Positions 1 through 7,796 of a stretch of DNA of 64,000 nucleotides are shown in pieces. The stretch lies in the NCBI GenBank assembly GCA_964384645.1, contig CAYLKL010000003.1:1-64000 (forward strand), in the 5' to 3' direction. The stretch comes from DAORIO01 sp964384645. Its GTDB lineage: Bacteria > Patescibacteriota > Minisyncoccia > Phycocordibacterales > UBA9973. The notes beneath the pieces are model-generated. The model searched no databases and was not told the DNA's origin. It saw nothing but the letters and a program-made list of their open reading frames with translations. The first letter of the stretch is position 1. The number at the start of each line of letters is the position of its first letter. Position numbers and translations under genes: made by a program.

Positions 1-109
1 AGAAGTTGTTGTACCAAGAGAAATTTTAAAAGAAGTAATTGAAAAAGTTAAAGAGGTTCATCCATATGAAGAAGTAGCTTTTGATATATATCCAATAGAA
101 AATATTTAA
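1..109 (+). CDS. 3' end of a NIF3/YqfO-like (COG3323-type) protein, partial
   Basis: The frame beginning at base 2 is open from the window edge to a TAA at 107-109, giving about 35 C-terminal residues. They contain the run VHPYEEVAFDIYPIEN, which matches the HPYEE-AxDxYP signature of the small NIF3-associated, PII/CutA-like domain (COG3323 / YqfO insert type). The next gene starts one base after the stop, so the two are probably co-transcribed. Family function is poorly defined. The assignment rests on this one motif because the N-terminus lies outside the window. Confidence 0.6.
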   Translation, partial: EVVVPREILKEVIEKVKEVHPYEEVAFDIYPIENI

Positions 110-110
110 T

Positions 111-671
111 ATGACTACTAAATTTATCCTCCACGGAGGATTTACTCCAAAAAACGAAAATGAAGACCTTTCAGATTTCTACAAGGAAATGCTAAAAGAT
201 GCACCTAAAGACGCCAACGTTCTTATTGTTCCTTTTGCAAAAGATATCGAACGTGTAATTCCTTCATCAGAACGAGTTAAAAGAGAACTAAATGAAAATA
301 AGTGGCAAGTGAATCTAAATATCGAAGTAGCGAATGAAGAAAATTTTATAGAGCAAATAAAATCAGGTGATGTAATTTATTTTCAGGGAGGTAAGACACT
401 AAGATTACTTGAGGCCCTAAAAAGGTTCCAAAATTTGGAATTATTACTGCGTGGAAAAATTGTTGCTGGTGATTCAGCGGGAGCAAATGTATTCGGCAAA
501 TTATTCTTTAGCCCCAGTGCAAATGGTGTATTTGAAGGACTAGGTATTTTACCCTTCAAAATTATTCCTCACTATAAAGATGAGTACAAAAATATCTTTG
601 ACGATATACAAGATCCGACCTTAGAAGATTTGTTTTTAAAAGAATACGAATACAAGGTCTTTTACAAATAA
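111..671 (+). CDS. Peptidase S51 / dipeptidase E-like protein (class I glutamine-amidotransferase fold)
   Basis: 186 residues. The early FILHGGF strand, a YFQGG segment near residue 90 and the nucleophile elbow GDSAGAN (Ser about 122) are the pattern of family S51 (PepE, cyanophycinase and relatives), which cleave small Asp-containing peptides. HYKDEY near residue 156 may hold the partner His. At 186 residues it is shorter than PepE (about 230) and ends soon after that His, so activity is uncertain. The ATG follows the upstream stop by one base, with no separate promoter seen. A strong hairpin terminator lies about 90 bp downstream. Confidence 0.75.
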   Translation: MTTKFILHGGFTPKNENEDLSDFYKEMLKDAPKDANVLIVPFAKDIERVIPSSERVKRELNENKWQVNLNIEVANEENFIEQIKSGDVIYFQGGKTLRLLEALKRFQNLELLLRGKIVAGDSAGANVFGKLFFSPSANGVFEGLGILPFKIIPHYKDEYKNIFDDIQDPTLEDLFLKEYEYKVFYK

Positions 672-699
672 ACACCAGAAGCCTCTAAATTTAGTTTCC

Positions 700-832
700 G
701 TCTAAGCGAGCGAAAAATATTTTTTTGAAAGCCTTGCGGAGACCGCAGTCGAGCAGAGCAAAAAACCATCCGCCAGTTGGCGGATGGTTTTTATGCGTAG
801 CTTTCAAAAAGATGTTTTGAGCGAGCGACCTT
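700..832. repeat. Intergenic palindromic element enclosing a terminator
   Basis: The left arm (GAGCGAAAAATATTTTTTTG, then AAAGC) is echoed inverted on the right (GCTTTCAAAAAG, then TGTTTTGAGCGAGCG), so the whole interval can fold into one long imperfect hairpin. The perfect terminator hairpin at 761-792 sits near its centre. No ORF is present. It is unlike the 4.8/33.2 kb element in sequence but similar in layout. Confidence 0.5.
761..792. terminator. Bidirectional intrinsic terminator
   Basis: Perfect 14-bp stem AAAAACCATCCGCC / GGCGGATGGTTTTT with an AGTT loop. It has a T run on one side and an A run on the other, so it can serve the S51-like gene (+) and the convergent surface-protein gene (-). 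Confidence 0.9.
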
Positions 833-1561
833 TTAAGCCATTTGACCTCTTATCAAGGCTTCTTTTTGTCTCTTCTCTTCCTCTTCTTTTTCTTCTTGTC
901 TTTTTAGATATAAATATCTACCAAACAATACGATAAAGAAAATTAATACAATAGTTAGAATCCATTCAAGAAAAGTATCTGGCAAGAAATTTCCATCTCT
1001 TGTTGATCCAGCAACTCCTGCAATTTGAGAATTATCCTCTTCTTCTTTTTCATCTTTTTTGTCATCATCTTTTGTACTTAATGAACTTGAAGACGAGTTT
1101 GAAGTTGAATTTGAACTAGTATTATTTGTTGTTGAGCTTGTGTTTGAGGTAACAGTATTAGCTGATGTATCAGATTTTGTTTTAAATGACATTGTGTTTC
1201 CACAAGTTACTCCTCTGATATTTGTTTCAAGACAAACTTTAAAATAATAAGTTGTATTAGCTTTTAGTGAACCTATTGATTTTGAAATACCCTGAGCAAC
1301 ACCTTCATACTTAGAAACATATTTCAATATTCCAGTACTTTCATCAAGGTTATAGTTTGTTCCATATTGAAACCATGCAGTTCCTGAACCTTCATCGAAA
1401 GAAACAGATCCACTAAGTTTAGCAGTTGAAGAAGTCACGCTTGTAGCACTTAGGGTTGTAGCACTAAAGTAAGAACCTTGTGCTTGTGCAAAAGCTCCTG
1501 TAGGTAAGATCAAAACAAGTCCTAAAATAACTACATAAATTTTTGATATGATTTTATTCAT
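833..1561 (-). CDS. Secreted, C-terminally anchored FN3-like surface protein
   Basis: 242 residues. The N-terminus has a Sec signal peptide (residues 1 to about 27, ending GAFAQA). One fibronectin-III/Ig-like beta domain follows (about 35-130, with AWFQYGT and NTTYYFKVC strands). Next come a Ser/Thr/Asn-rich linker, an acidic/basic KDDDKKDEKEEED patch, a membrane helix (about 199-217) and a charged EEKEEEEK cytoplasmic tail. This layout suits a wall- or membrane-anchored surface protein; no specific ligand is known. A promoter (TTGACA, 17 bp, TATCAT) overlaps the end of ftsH, and the -10 ends 7 nt before the ATG. GGAGG directly precedes the start. Confidence 0.7.
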   Translation of the reverse strand: MNKIISKIYVVILGLVLILPTGAFAQAQGSYFSATTLSATSVTSSTAKLSGSVSFDEGSGTAWFQYGTNYNLDESTGILKYVSKYEGVAQGISKSIGSLKANTTYYFKVCLETNIRGVTCGNTMSFKTKSDTSANTVTSNTSSTTNNTSSNSTSNSSSSSLSTKDDDKKDEKEEEDNSQIAGVAGSTRDGNFLPDTFLEWILTIVLIFFIVLFGRYLYLKRQEEKEEEEKRQKEALIRGQMA

Positions 1562-1567
1562 ACCTCC

Positions 1568-1596
1568 ATGATACCATATCTAGGCTACAATGTCAA
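1568..1596 (-). promoter_or_regulatory. Promoter of the 833-1561 surface gene
   Basis: Minus-strand TTGACA (1591-1596), 17-bp spacer, TATCAT (1568-1573), with the start codon 7 nt downstream. It overlaps the last codons of ftsH (stop at 1580). A transcript would start at or beside the ATG. Confidence 0.7.
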
Positions 1597-3514
1597 GGGA
1601 CTCCTGTTGGATAGTTCTCTTCCCTTTTTGAGGGTCAATACCCTGCAAAACAAGGATTTTTTCGTATTCTGCTTGCTCTAGTGTCTCCTTATCCAATAGA
1701 GCTGTTGCAATAGCGTCGAGCGCCTTTCTGTTCTCTCTTATAGTCTTTTTAGCCACCTCGAAAGCACCACTTATGATCTTCTTTACTTCTGCATCAATAG
1801 TTGCGGACATATTTTCAGAATACTCTTTATCATTTACACCTTGTCCAAAAAGAGTCTTCCCTCCGTCTGATTCAAGCGCTATTGGTCCGATTTCATCGCT
1901 CATCCCCCACCTTGTGACCATTGCTCGCGCAAGCGCTGTTGATACTTGCAAGTCATTTGAAGGACCAGTAGTGATATCTCCAAAAACTTCTTCTTCAACA
2001 ACATATCCACCCAAAGAGACAACAATGTCATCAAAAAATTCTTTTTTACTCTGAAGCTTTCTGTCTTCGATTGCAATTTTCATCGTGTAACCACCTGCTC
2101 GTCCGCGTGCAACAATCGAAACTTTATGAACTGGATCAGCGTATGGCAAAAGTGACGCCAAAATCGCATGCCCAGCTTCGTGATACGCAGTAATTTCCTT
2201 TTCTTTTTTACTAAACAAATGACTCTTTCTTTCTGGACCCATCATTACTTTTTCAATAGAACGAACTAAATCATACTGAGAAACTTGTTTTCTGTTTTCG
2301 CGCGCTGCTAAAATCGCAGCTTCGTTCATAAGAGAATAAAGTTCTGCTCCAGAAAATCCAGAAGTTCTTTCGGCTATAACTTTAAATTGCACGTCTTCCC
2401 TCAATGGTTTTTTGATGGCGTGAATTCTTAAAATTTCTTCTCGATCACTTCTGTCGGGCAAATCCAAAACAACTCGACGATCAAATCGCCCTGGTCGAAG
2501 TAGCGCTGGATCTAAAACATCAGATCTATTTGTCGCAGCCATTACGATTACTTTTTCATTTGGATCAAATCCATCCATTTCAACTAGAATTTGATTTAGC
2601 GTTTGCTCTCTTTCATCGTTCCCCCCACCATGACCTGACCCCCTAACTCTTCCAACGGCGTCTATTTCATCTATAAAAATAATTGCAGGTGCAGATTTTT
2701 TTGCCATCTGAAAAAGATCTCGAACACGTGACGCTCCAACTCCGACAAACATTTCAACAAATTCAGATCCTGACAAATGGAAAAATGGAACGCCCGCTTC
2801 TCCCGCAACAGCTCGTGCAAGTAAAGTTTTTCCGGTTCCTGGTGCACCAGTCAAAATAACTCCTTTTGGAATTCTAGCTCCTATATCGATAAACTTTTTA
2901 GGGTTTTTTAGAAAATCTACTATTTCCTTTAGTTCTTCTTTTGCCTCTTTTACACCCGCAACATCCTTGAAAGTAACGCGATTATTTTTGTCACTTGGAT
3001 CTGTGATTTTTGCCTTTGATTGCCCAAATGTAAAAGCTTGCATACCAGAGCCTTTCATTTGTCGGCTGATAAGCCAAATAAAAATAACGAAAAGTAAAAT
3101 TGGCAAAAGTATTGGAAGAATGTTTAACAGAACATAACCAAAACCACTTTCATCTTTTATTTCTATTGCAACCTTCGAAAGAGCTTCTGGAGCTACGCCA
3201 TAATTTGAAAAACTTTCAGACAAAGAACTTTCTGCTTCTTTTTTTGATTCTTTTACAACATCATCGAGAAACGTAACAGTAAGCTTTGAGCCTTCAACAA
3301 GGATTGATTTTACTTGCTCTGTTTGAACCGCGTTAGCAAGTTCCGAAATTGAAACAATTTCTTTTTCAGCTTTTTTATTTTCTGAGACCAATGAATACGC
3401 AACTGCTACCATTAAAAATATTAATAATACAGAAGTAATCATTCTTGATAACTTCGGCTCCCCTCCCTTTTTTACAGGGTTATTGTTTGGGTTTATGTCT
3501 TTTTTAGCTTTCAT
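1580..3514 (-). CDS. ftsH: ATP-dependent zinc metalloprotease FtsH
   Basis: 644 residues, normal family length. Two membrane helices (about 25-43 and 126-150) flank an extracytoplasmic region. The AAA domain has Walker A GAPGTGKT (223-230), Walker B IIFIDEID (278-285) and the second region of homology ending LLRPGRFDRR. The M41 peptidase domain has the zinc motif HEAGH (445-449). The hexamer degrades membrane and short-lived cytosolic proteins. It is transcribed alone. A minus-strand promoter (TTCAAA, 17 bp, TATAAT) ends 8 nt before the ATG. Start and domain layout are clear. Confidence 0.97.
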   Translation of the reverse strand: MKAKKDINPNNNPVKKGGEPKLSRMITSVLLIFLMVAVAYSLVSENKKAEKEIVSISELANAVQTEQVKSILVEGSKLTVTFLDDVVKESKKEAESSLSESFSNYGVAPEALSKVAIEIKDESGFGYVLLNILPILLPILLFVIFIWLISRQMKGSGMQAFTFGQSKAKITDPSDKNNRVTFKDVAGVKEAKEELKEIVDFLKNPKKFIDIGARIPKGVILTGAPGTGKTLLARAVAGEAGVPFFHLSGSEFVEMFVGVGASRVRDLFQMAKKSAPAIIFIDEIDAVGRVRGSGHGGGNDEREQTLNQILVEMDGFDPNEKVIVMAATNRSDVLDPALLRPGRFDRRVVLDLPDRSDREEILRIHAIKKPLREDVQFKVIAERTSGFSGAELYSLMNEAAILAARENRKQVSQYDLVRSIEKVMMGPERKSHLFSKKEKEITAYHEAGHAILASLLPYADPVHKVSIVARGRAGGYTMKIAIEDRKLQSKKEFFDDIVVSLGGYVVEEEVFGDITTGPSNDLQVSTALARAMVTRWGMSDEIGPIALESDGGKTLFGQGVNDKEYSENMSATIDAEVKKIISGAFEVAKKTIRENRKALDAIATALLDKETLEQAEYEKILVLQGIDPQKGKRTIQQESLDIVA

Positions 3515-3522
3515 TGTGTGTA

Positions 3523-3551
3523 ATTATACACGAAAGATGGATTATTTTGAA
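3523..3551 (-). promoter_or_regulatory. ftsH promoter, leaderless-like
   Basis: TTCAAA (3546-3551), 17-bp spacer and perfect TATAAT (3523-3528). The ATG is only 8 nt from the -10, leaving almost no 5' leader. Confidence 0.65.
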
Positions 3552-3553
3552 CA

Positions 3554-3584
3554 AAAAAGACCTCACAAATGTGGGGTCTTTTTG
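3554..3584 (-). terminator. Intrinsic terminator upstream of ftsH
   Basis: Stem AAAGACCTCAC / GTGGGGTCTTT with loop AAAT, flanked by A and T runs. It overlaps the 3' end of the small ORF at 3563-3784 and separates that gene from ftsH. Confidence 0.75.
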
Positions 3585-3784
3585 AATGTGTTTTTATAAA
3601 AACTACTATTCATTATTTGTTGAATAGTCACACGAACTTTTTCAAGCTTAAGGAAATCTTCTGTTTCTATATCAATATACAGACTACCTCGTTCTGTTAC
3701 TTTGATATAACGATATATCTCTGGCGTTTCTCGAATCTTTTTAATTCTCCTTATTCGAAGCAAGGCTTTTATTTTTTTAATCAT
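3563..3784 (-). CDS. Small basic hypothetical protein
   Basis: 73 residues. The N-terminus is Lys/Arg/Ile-rich (MIKKIKALLRIRRIKK) and is followed by YRYIKVTERGSLYIDIET, which looks like two short beta strands. I do not recognise the family. Its stop is a TGA lying inside the terminator hairpin, as is seen for another small gene here (36624-36860). No clear Shine-Dalgarno precedes the ATG. The opposite-strand ORF over the same bases looks like a shadow (Phe/Tyr-rich). Confidence 0.5.
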   Translation of the reverse strand: MIKKIKALLRIRRIKKIRETPEIYRYIKVTERGSLYIDIETEDFLKLEKVRVTIQQIMNSSFYKNTFKKTPHL

Positions 3785-3840
3785 TTAGAGGAAGTTTTCC
3801 AAATACTAACATAAATAAAAATTAATGATAAACTTCACTT

Positions 3841-4284
3841 ATGGCAGTTTTTGCTGAAAATAGAAAAGCATATTTTGATTATGAGATAATCGATACAGTC
3901 GAAACTGGAATCGAGCTTTTTGGCTTTGAGGTAAAATCCGTTAGGCAAGGTGGTGCAAGGTTAGCAGGGAGTTATGTAAAAGTCATGTCCGGCGAATTGT
4001 TTTTGGTTGGTTCAAATATCAATCCCTACCAAGTTGGAAATACCCCAAAGGATTATGACCCAGAACGCATGCGAAAGCTTTTGGTTACAAAAAAAGAAAT
4101 GGAAGAATTTGAGAGAAAAAACAAATCTGATCGATTGACACTTGTGCCGCTTAAATTGTATAGTGTGGGACGACGAATCAAATGTAAAATCGGTTTGGTT
4201 CGAGGAAAAAAGAAGTACGACAAAAGAGAAAGTATCAAAAAAAGAGATACTGAAAGAGAAATTCGTAGGACTTTGAAAAATTAA
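3841..4284 (+). CDS. smpB: SsrA-binding protein SmpB
   Basis: 147 residues, usual length. Recognisable stretches are NRKAYFDYEI, the GIELFGFEVKSVRQG segment, and the conserved basic tail GKKKYDKRESIKKRD followed by a short helix. SmpB binds the tRNA-like end of tmRNA and brings it to stalled ribosomes. The tmRNA gene begins 16 bases after the stop, so the two partners of trans-translation are adjacent and probably co-expressed. Confidence 0.97.
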   Translation: MAVFAENRKAYFDYEIIDTVETGIELFGFEVKSVRQGGARLAGSYVKVMSGELFLVGSNINPYQVGNTPKDYDPERMRKLLVTKKEMEEFERKNKSDRLTLVPLKLYSVGRRIKCKIGLVRGKKKYDKRESIKKRDTEREIRRTLKN

Positions 4285-4299
4285 TAATACGATTCAATT

Positions 4300-4682
4300 G
4301 GGGATGTTTATGGCATCGACAAGAGATATCGCTTCAAATTGTGCGTGTCGAGCATGCAAATGTCGCTCGTTAACACATGTTGCAACTCCAAATGGAAAAA
4401 CATTTGGTTATGTAAAGAGCCCGTTTCAAAACGCGGCCTTTGCACGAGCACTCGCTTAAGAGTCTCGGATCCTACTTTGATCTGATTGATGTCAGGGATT
4501 AGGGTCTTATACAGTCAATCTTTATTTTAGAAAGACCTCTTCGCCTTTCTAAAAGAAAACTTAGAAGATAGCGTAAAGATTTTTGTTTGCCCTTTATCAA
4601 TACGCGAAACAACAGAGCAAACTACACACGAAGATCAATTTGAACATACTTTTGCACGGCGGTTCGAATCCGCCCATCTCCA
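4300..4682 (+). ncRNA. ssrA: tmRNA (10Sa RNA)
   Basis: The 5' end GGGGATG pairs with the 3' CATCTCC (4675-4681) as a 7-bp acceptor stem; A4682 is the discriminator. A T arm GGCGG-TTCGAAT-CCGCC precedes it. CCA is not encoded. A tag reading frame starts at GCA 4382 and runs to TAA 4457-4459, giving 25 residues that begin ATPNGKTFGY and end FARALA. This is long for a tag but has the expected hydrophobic Ala-Leu-Ala end. Total length about 383 nt. The tag start is inferred from the frame leading to this stop; the RNA identity is firm. Confidence 0.93.
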
Positions 4683-4750
4683 CAAAAAATAAGGAGCAAG
4701 GCGACTATATTTTTGCGGGATGCCGCAGACTGTCTGCGGCGCCACAAAAT

Positions 4751-4785
4751 AAAAAACTGTCCTAAATGACGGTTTTTTTATTTTT
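4751..4785 (+). terminator. Intrinsic terminator after tmRNA
   Basis: Stem AACTGTC / GACGGTT (one G-T pair) followed by a T tract. It lies about 70 bp past the tmRNA 3' end. The bases between contain a CGCAGACTGTCTGCG palindrome that could be part of a 3' trailer. Confidence 0.7.
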
Positions 4786-4803
4786 AAATTTACTCACGTC
4801 ATT

Positions 4804-4942
4804 CGCCTTATAAAGTTTTATATATGAAAACCAATGAGTCCGAAGACTATAACTTTTCTGTTTGATCCTGAGCTTGCCGAAGGAGAGTTTAAAGTTTTTG
4901 CGAGGACGAATTACATTTTCATAATAAAACTTTATTCTGGCG
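4804..4942 (+). repeat. Terminal-inverted-repeat element, copy 1 (degenerate ends)
   Basis: 139 bp that align, with roughly 15 differences, to the reverse complement of 33196-33333. The ends TAAAGTTTTAT / ATAAAACTTTA are inverted repeats. The interior shares the blocks GTCCGAAGAC, CTTTTCTGTTTGATC and GCTTGCCGAAGGAGAGTTTA. No ORF. It looks like a MITE or REP-type non-autonomous repeat; no transposase is in the window. The rest of 4683-5062 holds only the tmRNA terminator and the next promoter. Confidence 0.75.
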
Positions 4943-4990
4943 AGAGCATTTTTGGTTACTTTTTGGCGGTTTAAAAGTAACTAAGAAAAT

Positions 4991-5019
4991 TTGACACTAA
5001 AATATAGGAGGAGTAGCAT
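4991..5019 (+). promoter_or_regulatory. Promoter of the AlgH-family gene
   Basis: TTGACA (4991-4996), 17-bp spacer, TAGCAT (5014-5019). It leaves a leader of about 35-40 nt that ends in TTTAAAAACAAAAAACATG. Confidence 0.6.
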
Positions 5020-5062
5020 TTGCACAAAAGGACCTTAATCTAACAATTTAAAAACAAAAAAC

Positions 5063-5620
5063 ATGGAACCGTGCCCAAAAATATCTCAAGGATCCATTTT
5101 GGTATCCGAACCGTTTCTTAATGATCCTTATTTTAAACGGTCAGTAGTACTCATTGCAGAAGAAGACGCCGATGGAATACTTGGTTTTATTCTAAACAAA
5201 CCACTAAAAATTAATATTACTGACATTATGAATGATTTCCCTGAATTTACATCCCCTGTATATTTTGGAGGCCCCGTGCAAACAGAAGACCTGTTTTACG
5301 TGCACACAATTAACAATTTAAAAGATGCCCAAAAAATTACAGATAATATTTATTTTGGAGGGAGTTATGAACAATTAAAGCTGATGGTAGATATTGGGAA
5401 AATACTACCACACATGATTAGTTTTTTTGTAGGATATTCAGGTTGGGACACAGGTCTTATAGCACAAGAGTTAGCAGAAAAAATATGGACTTTGTCAGAA
5501 TATAATAAAAAATTTTTATTTAACACAGACACTTCAAATCTTTGGACGGCAGTTCTAAAAAGCATGGGTGGAGAATATTCAATTATGGCAAATTACCCCG
5601 AAGATCCTCAATGGAATTAA
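5063..5620 (+). CDS. YqgE/AlgH family protein
   Basis: 185 residues, normal for UPF0301/AlgH. Signature segments are GSILVSEPFLNDPYF near the N-terminus, GFILNKPL, VYFGGPV, and FFVGYSGWDTGLIAQEL near residue 120. The family is widespread and structurally known, but its biochemical role is unclear. It is a single-gene unit with its own promoter, an A-rich leader and a downstream terminator. Confidence 0.9.
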   Translation: MEPCPKISQGSILVSEPFLNDPYFKRSVVLIAEEDADGILGFILNKPLKINITDIMNDFPEFTSPVYFGGPVQTEDLFYVHTINNLKDAQKITDNIYFGGSYEQLKLMVDIGKILPHMISFFVGYSGWDTGLIAQELAEKIWTLSEYNKKFLFNTDTSNLWTAVLKSMGGEYSIMANYPEDPQWN

Positions 5621-5625
5621 TACAA

Positions 5626-5652
5626 AAGCCCTGTAAATTCAGGGCTTTTTTA
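5626..5652 (+). terminator. Intrinsic terminator
   Basis: AAAAGCCCTG / CAGGGCTTTTTT with loop TAAATT, six bases after the AlgH-family stop. Confidence 0.9.
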
Positions 5653-5653
5653 A

Positions 5654-5682
5654 TTGACTTTTGATATAAATAGTGATATAAT
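5654..5682 (+). promoter_or_regulatory. Promoter of the 5730-6941 gene
   Basis: TTGACT (5654-5659), 17-bp spacer, perfect TATAAT (5677-5682). The leader is about 40 nt and ends CTTAAAAACCAAAAAAATATG. Confidence 0.8.
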
Positions 5683-5729
5683 ACAAAAGAACCAATAAAT
5701 AAAAGTTAAACCTTAAAAACCAAAAAAAT

Positions 5730-6941
5730 ATGGGCCAACAAACAGTGAATGTAACTCAAAAATCAGTTGCGGAATTAAAAGAACTCTGGCAAGCCAAAGC
5801 TCCAATGAATGGAATTCACACCCTTGCTACCCACGAAAATCCTCACATAGAGGAAATATGTGGCCATCTCATCTTCTACAATTACGGAACTCATATCTTT
5901 CCGGATTGCAAAAAGATTCAACTAGGATTTATTAACAATGAAAAAATTAAAGAATTCCTTGGAGGCAAAATGGAAGATGCTTTCTGGAAACTTCTTCAAA
6001 AAGGATTTTTATTTTTTGGCATGGCAGGTGGACCTCTCGACGACCATGTTAAGGAAAATGTCCGCGATTGTGCAGCAACTCTCCTAGCAAAACACCTGGG
6101 AGTAAAAAACAACCCAGAGTTAACGCGCCTCTTTGAATACCTTCTCTATACCGATAAAAACGGAGACAAGGTATGGACGAATGACCAGCTCAACAAAGAA
6201 GAGACTAAAGTGCGAGATGCCTGCCAAGCACTTCTTCCAGCAAAGCTTGTAAAAAATTTACATTCTGTTGCCAGAGAGAAAAAATGGAGCGAAGAAATAA
6301 AGATTTCGTACATACAATCCATTATGGATATAATGAGTATCGAAATAGAAAGCCAAAAAATCTTTCATGAATCAAAGAAAGAGAGGCCTCAGGTTACAAT
6401 ATTCCCTATAAACAAAACCGCAGTTGCAGTTTTTATAGTATCTAAATCCTCAAAAGCAGCTCAACTCGCCCGAAGCATTGGCAAAACACTTCCTGAAGCT
6501 CGGAATAAACGTATAGCCCTGACAATTTCAGCAAATCCAGAAACCGGCATGTTTGCATGTCTTAAGGACTTAAATGGAAATGGAGAAGATGATTTAACCG
6601 GACTAACTGCAATACTACGCTCAAAAGTGGCAAACAAGAGGAACTTAAATATTCCCAAAAGCGACATGAGTAAAGTTGGCACAATCGAACCGATTCCACT
6701 GTTCTTACATCCAGAACAAGGAAATCTATTCAATGGTTCTTTCTCGCAACCAACAAAAGATGGTTTGTATGGAAAAGTTCTTGCTGAAAGCGAATTAAGA
6801 GAGGCAGTATGGCTGGGCCTTGGAAAAAATTTCCACGGTAACTATAAAGATAACTGCTTTAAAGGAACCTGTGCCGGTGACAAATGTCCATTATTTGGCT
6901 TAGGTTTAACTCAATGCCAGAAAGCTAAAAAGGCTAGTTAA
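5730..6941 (+). CDS. Unknown 403-residue protein with MYG1-like metal-site motifs and a Cys cluster
   Basis: No confident family. Near the N-terminus, THENPHIEEICGH followed by MAGGPLDDH (about residue 100) resembles the TH-x-D-E ... DHH metal-binding arrangement of MYG1/DHH-type hydrolases. That similarity is inferred by eye. The C-terminus has four closely spaced cysteines (CFKGTCAGDKCPLFGLGLTQC), perhaps a zinc or cluster site. There is no signal peptide or membrane helix, so it is cytosolic. It is a single gene with a near-consensus promoter and a strong terminator. Highly expressed unknown genes of this kind merit study. Confidence 0.75.
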   Translation: MGQQTVNVTQKSVAELKELWQAKAPMNGIHTLATHENPHIEEICGHLIFYNYGTHIFPDCKKIQLGFINNEKIKEFLGGKMEDAFWKLLQKGFLFFGMAGGPLDDHVKENVRDCAATLLAKHLGVKNNPELTRLFEYLLYTDKNGDKVWTNDQLNKEETKVRDACQALLPAKLVKNLHSVAREKKWSEEIKISYIQSIMDIMSIEIESQKIFHESKKERPQVTIFPINKTAVAVFIVSKSSKAAQLARSIGKTLPEARNKRIALTISANPETGMFACLKDLNGNGEDDLTGLTAILRSKVANKRNLNIPKSDMSKVGTIEPIPLFLHPEQGNLFNGSFSQPTKDGLYGKVLAESELREAVWLGLGKNFHGNYKDNCFKGTCAGDKCPLFGLGLTQCQKAKKAS

Positions 6942-6949
6942 AAATTACC

Positions 6950-6984
6950 GCACCGCGAAACGAAAGTTTCGCGGTGCTTTTTCT
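6950..6984 (+). terminator. Strong intrinsic terminator
   Basis: Perfect 12-bp stem GCACCGCGAAAC / GTTTCGCGGTGC with a GAAA tetraloop, then a T run. Confidence 0.95.
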
Positions 6985-7004
6985 TTTATTTATCCCATTC
7001 TCCC

Positions 7005-7032
7005 TTGTAAAACTCTAAAATATCTATATAAT
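7005..7032 (+). promoter_or_regulatory. infC promoter, leaderless-like
   Basis: TTGTAA (7005-7010), 16-bp spacer, TATAAT (7027-7032). The GTG start at 7043 is 10 nt after the -10, so transcription would begin within a few bases of the start codon. Confidence 0.7.
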
Positions 7033-7042
7033 TCCCCTATCA

Positions 7043-7585
7043 GTGAATAAATTCAAGAAGTTCGAAAAAAGAACAGCACACAAATTAAATAGCGCGATAA
7101 AAGCAGAAGAACTGCGTGTTATCGGACCTGACGGAGAAATGCTTGGGGTAATGAAGACATCTGATGCCCTTCAAAGAGCTCAAGACTTAGAACTGGATCT
7201 TATTGAAGTTACCGCCCAAGCAAACCCACCAGTTGCAAAAATCTCAGAATATGGTAAATTCCTTTACGAGCTCGAGAAAAAGAAAAAGAAGGCCTCAGGG
7301 GGTAAAACCACCGAAACTAAGTCCATTCAGGTCAAAGTCGGAACCGGAGAGCATGATTTAGAACTAAAAGCTAAGACCGCTTCAAAATGGCTAGCCGAAG
7401 GACACAGAATCAAAATAGAGCTTTATTTAAGCGGAAGATCAAAATTTCTAGATGAGAAATTCCTAAGGGAAAGACTCAACAGAATACTCAATCTTATAAC
7501 CGAAGAATACAAAATTGCGGAAGAAATAAAACGAGTTCCAAAAGGGCTCATGCTGACAATAGAGAGATCTAGCGGAAAGCACTAA
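7043..7585 (+). CDS. infC: Translation initiation factor IF-3
   Basis: 180 residues, typical. The N-terminal domain carries IKAEELRVIGPDGEMLGVM, then a Lys-rich linker (YELEKKKKKAS). The C-terminal domain has KWLAEGHRIKIELYLSGR. IF-3 binds the 30S subunit and checks start-codon selection. GTG at 7043 is used as start. An in-frame ATT at 7031 is possible, since infC often starts with AUU, but it lies on the -10 box. It heads the conserved infC-rpmI-rplT order. Confidence 0.95.
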   Translation: MNKFKKFEKRTAHKLNSAIKAEELRVIGPDGEMLGVMKTSDALQRAQDLELDLIEVTAQANPPVAKISEYGKFLYELEKKKKKASGGKTTETKSIQVKVGTGEHDLELKAKTASKWLAEGHRIKIELYLSGRSKFLDEKFLRERLNRILNLITEEYKIAEEIKRVPKGLMLTIERSSGKH

Positions 7586-7598
7586 ATTTTTATATTTT

Positions 7599-7790
7599 AT
7601 GATGAAAACAAACAAATCACTTACTAAGCGCTTGAAGCTTACAAAAACAGGAAAAATACTCTCAAGAAAGAGCGGNNNNNNNNNNCATTTCAACGCAAAA
7701 CAATCTCGAAGCAAGCAACTAGCTGGTAAAAAAATGCAGGATTTTAGAATAACACCAAAAGTTGCATCTCGATTACTACCTTATAGATAA
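7599..7790 (+). CDS. rpmI: Ribosomal protein bL35 (contains assembly gap)
   Basis: 63 codons, with ten N at 7676-7685. The frame stays open across the gap: KTNKSLTKRLKLTKTGKIL before it and HFNAKQSRSKQLAGKK after it, both characteristic of bL35. The gap falls exactly in the basic loop around Gly-x-x-x-His, so three residues are unknown. A second ATG directly follows the first. The neighbours infC and rplT confirm identity. Confidence 0.92.
   Translation: MMKTNKSLTKRLKLTKTGKILSRKSXXXXHFNAKQSRSKQLAGKKMQDFRITPKVASRLLPYR
7676..7685. other. Assembly gap (10 N)
   Basis: Ten undetermined bases inside rpmI. The reading frame agrees on both sides if the length is correct, so this looks like a real 10-base unresolved stretch rather than an arbitrary scaffold join. 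Confidence 0.95.
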
Positions 7791-7796
7791 AATACA

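Noticed and set aside
3569..3814. 81-codon plus-strand ORF opposite the small 3563-3784 gene
   Set aside because: Phe/Tyr/Cys-rich shadow composition; the minus-strand frame has a better charge pattern and a terminator.
4583..4765. 60-codon plus-strand ORF
   Set aside because: It runs through the 3' half of the tmRNA, including its T arm, and has no protein-like features.
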